From Opitutales bacterium (lineage in GTDB: Bacteria > Verrucomicrobiota > Verrucomicrobiia > Opitutales > JAJFLR01): DNA of 41,271 nucleotides. The notes beneath the pieces are model-generated. The model had not been told where the DNA came from, searched no databases, and saw only the letters and a list, made by a program, of their open reading frames with translations. This document shows positions 36,189-41,271 of the stretch, one piece after another. The position numbers and the translations under genes were made by a program. The stretch is from contig JAJFLR010000071.1 of the NCBI GenBank assembly GCA_021772565.1, positions 1 through 41,271 of the forward strand. Reading direction: 5' to 3'. The stretch's first letter is position 1. Every line of letters starts with the position of its first letter.

Positions 36189-36526
36189 AATAAATTTTGA
36201 GTTATGTGTTAAGATTGCTTCAAATATTGTTGATTTGAAAGATTATTATATTCAGCACTTTGCTAATTATAATTGTGGGATATTTCTAAAATCCCGAATT
36301 CTTATTGATCGCTGTTAAATTATATTAACTACATCGATCGTCTCTTCTTATATAGGTATGATCAACCTATTTGGAAGTTGCTTTAAATCTTAAAGCGCCA
36401 ACCCAAACTATTTTTAATCTTATTAAGTAAATTTAGATTTATATTAATTTTCATTTCAAAAAATTTATATTGGTCATTAATTGACGATAAAAAACAGTGC
36501 TGTCAATATCGTTATCATAAAAAAAA

Positions 36527-36761
36527 TTAGCCACAGATATTCACAGATTAAACACTGATAGAAAAGAAATGAAATTGTATATAAAAAACGGACATATTGA
36601 ATATAGCATCTGCCATTAGGAATATTCGAAATAACCGAATATTTTGATGTCCAAAGAATTTGCAAGTTCAGAACTCAGTAATCAATACGTTATTATTCAA
36701 ATACAATCGCAATTTTAAATCCCGTATTCCAGGATTTAAATCTGTGAAAATCTGTGGCTAA
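36527..36761. repeat. Inverted repeat pair, TTAGCCACAGAT type, in a 620-bp gap
   Basis: Bases 36527-36550 start TTAGCCACAGATATTCACAG and the reverse complement of 36738-36761 starts TTAGCCACAGATTTTCACAG. The two 24-bp arms differ at about two positions and flank about 190 bp. The same phrase is a recurrent dispersed repeat in many PVC-type genomes. The gap 36189-36811 has no supported gene; open frames inside it have no coding character. Whether the arms bound a mobile unit or are two insertions of one repeat cannot be decided. Confidence 0.7.
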
Positions 36762-36811
36762 GTAATTACATCAATAATAGCTAGTGTTAGTTTATATACC
36801 TCGAGTATAAA

Positions 36812-37783
36812 TTATTTACCCATATTCATAATATTATCAACATATCCCGAGAAAAATCCCATTATCTGTGTAGCCATATATATCGCTAATAGCAGAAACA
36901 TTAGTTTTGGAATCCAGAAACTGATCATGGCAATTTTTTGATTTGCTTGTTCCTGAAATCTTTCAGCAAGGACACCTAAATTCTCAACCAGTTGTCCGGT
37001 TCTTTCACCGGCTGTATAGAAAGTCTCAAAATCTTTTGGGAAACATTTAAATTGCGCCATACGATTGCCAGGTGAAACTCCTTTCTTAATATCGTTTGAT
37101 AAATCCAGCATGGCATCTTTTATTTTAGGATCACCAGACGCTATACTTGCACCATACCACGATTCAATAGTAGTAGCACCGGCACTCATAAATGCTTCCA
37201 GAGTAAAACAAAATGAAGCCAGTGCCTGATTTTTGCTGTAGCCTTTTATGCCGGGTATAACATTCATCATTTTTTTTAATATCGGACTACGTTTTATATA
37301 CAAATATATTGCACTGCCGATAACTAACCACAAAGGAATAAGAACTTTGAAAACATCGACAAAGTAACGAGCGAAATGTGTCTGCACTTCGGACTCAGCA
37401 TTAAACTCAATTAAACTAAATACGGGAAAAATAAAAATACCAAAATGCAGAACAGCCAGTGGATAAATTGTTGCAAATATAAATTTAGAAATATTTTTGG
37501 CATTTCGCTTATGTTGCTCCCCAAGTTTTAAAAATGTTTGCGGTAGTTTACCGGTAGCACCTGCAGCAGAGATTAGATATCGATCAGAAATCGGCAACCA
37601 ACTGGGTGCATTTTCAACAACAGTGTCCAAATTTTCACCAGCGAGTAATTTGTCTGATAATTTAAAAGCGTCCTGTTGTGGAATCCCTTTGGAAAGTTTG
37701 AGTGATTCTGCTAGAGTTAAACCTGCTTCAAGGTTTTGGGATAATTGATGATACCATTGGTCTAATTTTTTTGAAGTCACCAT
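36812..37783 (-). CDS. GspF/PilC-family inner-membrane protein
   Basis: The protein is 323 residues from the ATG at 37783 (upstream in-frame ATG at 37795 and TTG at 37822 are less likely). GspF and PilC are inner-membrane platforms of type II secretion and type IV pili. Two repeated GspF domains are visible: one starting LDQWYHQLSQNLEAGLTLAE with GATGKLPQTF, then membrane spans (FIFATIYPLAVLHFGIFIF and the VLIPLWLVIGSAIYLYI run), and a second starting QALASFCFTLEAFMSAGATT with GERTGQLVENL and a C-terminal membrane helix near MLFLLLAIYM. No GspE, PilB or other secretion gene adjoins it, so it is an orphan or its partners lie elsewhere. Confidence 0.85.
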   Translation of the reverse strand: MVTSKKLDQWYHQLSQNLEAGLTLAESLKLSKGIPQQDAFKLSDKLLAGENLDTVVENAPSWLPISDRYLISAAGATGKLPQTFLKLGEQHKRNAKNISKFIFATIYPLAVLHFGIFIFPVFSLIEFNAESEVQTHFARYFVDVFKVLIPLWLVIGSAIYLYIKRSPILKKMMNVIPGIKGYSKNQALASFCFTLEAFMSAGATTIESWYGASIASGDPKIKDAMLDLSNDIKKGVSPGNRMAQFKCFPKDFETFYTAGERTGQLVENLGVLAERFQEQANQKIAMISFWIPKLMFLLLAIYMATQIMGFFSGYVDNIMNMGK

Positions 37784-37904
37784 AATATAAAACATCCATA
37801 ATCGAATTATAACTATTGGCAAATTGTAAAATGAAAATCATTAATTAGTCCTATCGGAAAAAGCCAGTAGCCAAACCGACAATACTCAGATAGAATTTTA
37901 CATC

Positions 37905-38068
37905 TCACCATTCACCATTCACCATTCACCATCTACCATCTACCATCTGCCATCTACCATCTGCCATCTACCATCTGCCATCTACCATCTGCCATCTGCC
38001 ATCTGCCATCTGCCATCTGCCATCTGCTATCTGCCATCTGCTATTGGCTATCTGCTATTTGCTATTTG
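37905..38068. repeat. Heptamer microsatellite (TCACCAT / CTACCAT / CTGCCAT)
   Basis: About 23 tandem 7-base units, first TCACCAT (4 copies), then CTACCAT and CTGCCAT alternating, then CTGCCAT and CTGCTAT. Read on the other strand it is the GATGGCA / GATGGTA pattern seen in intergenic DNA of many PVC genomes. The rest of the gap between the GspF-like gene and ndk (37784-38164) shows no gene. Confidence 0.95.
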
Positions 38069-38164
38069 TATTCCATTACATATCACATGTAGCTCAAAAT
38101 TTTTAATCTTGCCTTTATTAAAAATAGTAATCCTCTCTCTAGATTCAAATTAAAATAGATAAAT

Positions 38165-38584
38165 ATGGAAAAGACATTAATAATTTTTAAGCCCGATAGT
38201 TTAGAAAACAAAAAAATAGGCGAATCATTAAGACGTTTTGAAGAAGAAGGATTTGATATTTGTGCCTGTAAAATGGTACAATTAAATGAAAAAATTCTTC
38301 ATGAACATTACGCTCACATTAAACATATTTCGGTTTTCCCAAGTATTGTTAATTATATGAGTTCGCGTCCGGTTATCATAATGGTGCTACAAGGCAAAGA
38401 CGCTATTCAAAGAGTCCGTGATTTATTGGGACCAACTGATTCAGCAATTGCTCCAAAAGGAACAATCCGCGGTGACCTTGGCACAGATAAAACTCGCAAT
38501 ATCGCACATGCATCTGACAGTCCGGAAAATGCTGAAATTGAAATCAAACGCTTTTTTGCATTTGATGAATTATTTGAGGTTTAA
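38165..38584 (+). CDS. ndk: Nucleoside diphosphate kinase
   Basis: Ndk transfers the gamma phosphate between nucleoside triphosphates and diphosphates through a phosphohistidine. The 139-residue protein starts MEKTLIIFKPDSLENKKIGE, has the family's RPVIIMVLQGKDAIQRVRDLLG segment, GTIRGDLGTDKTRNIAHASDS with the catalytic His at residue 119 and the downstream SPENAEIEIKRFF. Length is normal and no key residue is missing. It stands alone between repeat-rich DNA and the decayed hsdR. Confidence 0.96.
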   Translation: MEKTLIIFKPDSLENKKIGESLRRFEEEGFDICACKMVQLNEKILHEHYAHIKHISVFPSIVNYMSSRPVIIMVLQGKDAIQRVRDLLGPTDSAIAPKGTIRGDLGTDKTRNIAHASDSPENAEIEIKRFFAFDELFEV

Positions 38585-38809
38585 TTAAGCAACAGCTAGA
38601 TTGCCAATTTTTTTCTTCAGTTAATTTTTATGAATTTTCTTTGCGCTCTTCGCCTGCTTAGCGGTTAGTTTCTTTTTGTTTAAAACTATGGTAGGGTTTT
38701 AAGATTTTAAGAATAACGTTCTGCAGGAAATTCTTCTTCCAGTTTTTTTCGTTCCTGCTGTTTTAATTCCCTCAACAAATCTGATTTCTCATTTCTCTAC
38801 ATCTAGAAA
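38585..38809. other. Gap between ndk and hsdR with a repeat-like phrase and a short coding remnant
   Basis: CTTTGCGCTCTTCGCCTGC followed by TTAGCGGTTAG near 38640-38668 resembles another dispersed repeat of this group. On the minus strand bases about 38705-38795 encode NEKSDLLRELKQQERKKLEE followed by EFPAERYS and a stop, without a start codon; it looks like the tail of a lost gene and could be a remnant of the restriction locus. Confidence 0.35.
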
Positions 38810-40920
38810 TCATACACTCCACTCTTCCGCTAACGCCTTGGCTTGTTCAATAACTCGTTTAACCGCTTCCTCTTGACCGGCTGGCGGATACTTATACTTC
38901 CTCAGTAAACGCTTGATCAACAAACGCATCTTTGCCCGGACACTATCTCTTACTTGCCAGTCCACCGATGTGCTATTCCTCAGTTTCTCAGTCAGCTCAG
39001 TCGCCAGCCCCTTAAGTGTTTCGTCGCCCATTGCTTTGAGAACTTCAGGCCGTTCAGCCAGTGCGTCATAAAAGGCAATTTCATCCGCATTCAACCCGAG
39101 CTCATCATCACGCTTCATTGCTTCCTGAAAGTCTTTAGCCAGCGCTATCATCTCTTCGATTACCTGTGCCGTTTCGATTGCTCGGTTGTTGTAATTCCTC
39201 AAGGGTTCGAGAAGACGATCGCTAAACTTTTTTTCCTGAACAACATTGGTTCGACTATGTGACCGAATCTGGTCGCGTAACAAACGTTCAAGAAGTTCGA
39301 TAGCGAAATTCTTTGCAGGCATTTTCCTCACGTCGTCGAGAAATTCATCAGAGAGCAATCCGATGTTTGGTTTTTCAATTCCAGCCAAGGCAAAAATATC
39401 TACCACTCCGCCAGCTACGACCGCATTATCCAGGATCTGTTTTAGCACAGAGTCTCGAGTCTTTTCCGATGGTTTCTTTGGAGTAGTGGCGTCTTTGATA
39501 ATGACTGCCCTAACCGCATTAAAGAAAGCAATCTCCTCCCTCAACTCTGTTGCAGTATCCAGAGTACTGCAAAGCGAATAAGCCTTACTCACACTTGCCA
39601 TCACATCCGAATAACGCTTCTTCCCATCTGCTAGACCGAGAATATGATTCCCTGCGGGTATGAGGACTACTAATGGATTTGCTTTATAGTCGGAATAGTC
39701 GAAGCCACCATCCGAAGCAAACATCCCGCGAATCACATCTATCTTCTCCAACAGGATCTTCAAAGCATCATCTGCTTTTACCGTGGGCTGCCCTTTCCCT
39801 TTCGCTTCAGTGTAGGTTTTCATGGCTCGCTTCAATTCCGAGGCGATACCAATATAGTCTACAACCAGCCCACCTGGCTTGTCTTTAAAAACACGATTCA
39901 CTCTAGCTATAGCCTGTGCCAGGTTGTGTCCCTTCATAGGTTTGTCCACATACATAGTATGGCAGCAAGGAGCATCAAATCCCGTTAGCCACATGTCTCG
40001 AACGATTACCAGCTTCAGTGGGTCAGCAGGATCCTTAAATCTTTTTTCGAGGCGTTTCTTCTCCTGCCTGGTAAAAATGTGATCTTGAATTCCTTTCCTG
40101 TCGGTGGCGTTTCCAGTCATAACAATACGTATCGTTCCGTCCTCTGGATCATAGCCGATATCATTGCCACTCTTTACTCGCCGACTACCCGCCCAATCCG
40201 GTCTAAGCGCTGTAATTTCGTCAAACAAAGAAACACAGATTTCCCTGCTCATACACACGATCATCCCTTTGCCATCGAGGGCCTCATAACGCGTTTCAAA
40301 ATGCTTTACCAAATCTTCTGCCACTTCTTGCATGCGCGGCTGAGCACCCACCAACTTTGCAAGTTCTGACCAACGGCTTTTCGTCTTCTCACGTTCGGAT
40401 ACATCTTCCTCCTCTTCGACAACTTCGTCCACCTCTTCATTGAGAGCATCGATTTCCTCACGGTTAATATCGAGCTTCGCCAAACGACTCTCATAAAAAA
40501 TTTCTACTGTGGCCTTATCGTCGACTGCATCCTGAATATCATAAATACTTACGTAATCTCCAAAGACTCCCCGCGTATCTTTGTCCAAAGCCTCAATCGG
40601 AGTTCCGGTAAATCCAATGAAGGATGCATAAGGCAAAGCATCACGCATATGCTTGGCGAAACCGACTTTGTACATCCCCGTTTTCTGATCCAGTCTCGAC
40701 TTTAGTCCATATTGACTTCGGTGAGCCTCATCAGAAATAACGACTACATTGTGCCGTGGACATAGCGCAGGATGATTCTCCTCTCAATCCAGTAGCGAGA
40801 ATTTTTGAACCGTGGTAAAAATGATTCCTCCTGACTTTCGAGACATTAATTTCTCCCGTAGCTCAGCACGACTATCAGCCTGCTCTGGTGTTTGTTTTAA
40901 AAGATCCTTCGCCAGACAAA
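38810..40920 (-). pseudogene. hsdR: Type I restriction enzyme R subunit (HsdR), interrupted
   Basis: HsdR is the translocase/nuclease subunit of a type I restriction system. The open part from 40675 to 38810 holds helicase motif III (GFTGTPIEA), WLTGFDAP and motif VI ([16 protein letters not shown]), then the C-terminal helical region that binds HsdM. Upstream the same frame continues with [14 protein letters not shown] (DEAH box) and GGIIFTTVQKFSLLD, but a TGA stands at 40784-40786 between LLD and EENHPAL, and the frame ends near 40920 where mobile DNA begins. The N-terminal nuclease and Walker A are missing. The gene is visibly richer in G+C than its neighbours. No hsdM or hsdS gene lies in the window. 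It is not expected to work. Confidence 0.88.
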
Positions 40921-41271
40921 ATTCAGACCTCAGTAGTATAGGGTCTGATGGGCAGAGATAAAACGCAAAACCAAATCCTGTTTTTCAATTGCAAAGCTGT
41001 ATGGTGAGACTCTTCTGAGCAGATGGAAGAATTAATACCAAAACATCAACCCACACGGCAATGTATTATAGGTGTGGACAAGAAAAATCCTGTCTTTACG
41101 GTTTTTCGAGAGCTAAAAAATAAGCGTTTATATGTATATTGGGGGCACGAATTACTGGAAGTCATCAATGATGATCGCCATAGTGCAGATTATAAATTAT
41201 TAGTGGCTCGTCTTTATAACGCAGGATTGAAGAAAAAAACCTTGCAGGAACAATTTGATGTCGATCCCAAG
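40921..41271 (+). mobile_element. Left part of an insertion sequence inside hsdR
   Basis: hsdR similarity stops at about 40918-40925, and the following sequence (ATTCAGACCTCAGTAGTATA, then GGGTCTGATGGGCAG) leads into a transposase-like frame on the plus strand. The element continues beyond the window, so its other end, terminal repeats and target duplication cannot be seen. The exact boundary is uncertain by several bases. Confidence 0.6.
41023..41271 (+). CDS. Transposase-like protein, N-terminal part (cut by window edge)
   Basis: The open frame starts at the ATG 41023 (MEELIPKHQPTRQCIIGVDK) and runs through the window end, giving 83 residues. It contains an N-terminal beta-rich segment (VFTVFRELKNKRLYVYW) and a helix-turn-helix-like stretch, LLVARLYNAGLKKKTLQEQF then DVDPK. 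Such a domain is common at the start of transposases, and the position inside a broken hsdR supports that. The family was not identified; a short upstream ATG at 41001 is closed by a stop. Confidence 0.6.
   Translation, partial: MEELIPKHQPTRQCIIGVDKKNPVFTVFRELKNKRLYVYWGHELLEVINDDRHSADYKLLVARLYNAGLKKKTLQEQFDVDPK

Noticed and set aside
36477-36665. A 62-residue minus-strand frame
   Set aside because: It spans one arm of the TTAGCCACAGAT inverted repeat and looks non-coding.
40784-40786. TGA read as tryptophan (alternative genetic code) in hsdR
   Set aside because: Genes in this window use TGA as a normal stop, for instance hsdR itself ends at TGA, and the gene is also cut by mobile DNA, so plain decay is simpler.

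Overview
The window reads as a chromosomal segment of an A+T-rich bacterium of the PVC group, most likely Verrucomicrobiota (possibly Opitutae) or a relative such as Lentisphaerota. This placement is inferred from a class Ic ribonucleotide reductase, a PEP-CTERM protein, an HAF-repeat surface protein, a long PurF, many starts without a clear Shine-Dalgarno site, and non-coding dispersed repeats of a style common in that group. No rRNA or tRNA gene was seen, so the placement stays tentative.

Bases 1-12415 hold an essentially complete type I-G (formerly I-U) CRISPR-Cas locus, all read on the minus strand: cas3 (helicase first, HD nuclease at the C-terminus), csb3 (Cas8-like), csb1 (Cas7), csb2 (Cas5-Cas6 fusion), a small toxin-antitoxin module whose PIN toxin is frameshifted, a cas4-cas1 fusion, cas2, a leader, and an array of 20 full 36-bp repeats plus one cut by the window edge. 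The repeat ends in ATTGAAGC when read on the minus strand, so the array is transcribed in the same direction as the cas genes. About 1.4 kb upstream of cas3 (13728-13817, plus strand) lies a lone CRISPR-repeat-like element. Its outer sequence matches the array repeat, its hairpin arms differ but still pair, and 40 bases before it lies a 12-base copy of the repeat's handle end. This mini-array is the most unusual feature of the window.

Between the two are a divergent pair of accessory genes (an 82-aa unknown and a truncated protein-kinase-like protein), and after the mini-array a UPF0175 gene broken by a stop. Bases 14248-18751 encode nrdB-nrdA of a class Ic ribonucleotide reductase (Leu at the radical-Tyr position), with two NrdR boxes 32 bp apart upstream and two DnaA-box-like sequences further out.

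Bases 19187-34581 hold mainly housekeeping and surface functions: an ECF sigma factor with two membrane/secreted partners, menB, an HAF-repeat protein, mreBCD (minus), a CPA2 cation/proton antiporter, purF-purM, an endonuclease/exonuclease/phosphatase-family protein, a vapBC module with a candidate operator, a PEP-CTERM protein and an orphan pseudopilin. Bases 34695-38584 carry trpE, a GspF/PilC-like protein and ndk, separated by repeat-rich intergenic DNA (inverted repeats, heptamer microsatellite).

The right end is a decayed type I restriction gene: hsdR has an in-frame TGA and is cut by an insertion sequence whose transposase runs off the window. Defence and mobile DNA thus flank a mostly vertical-looking core.
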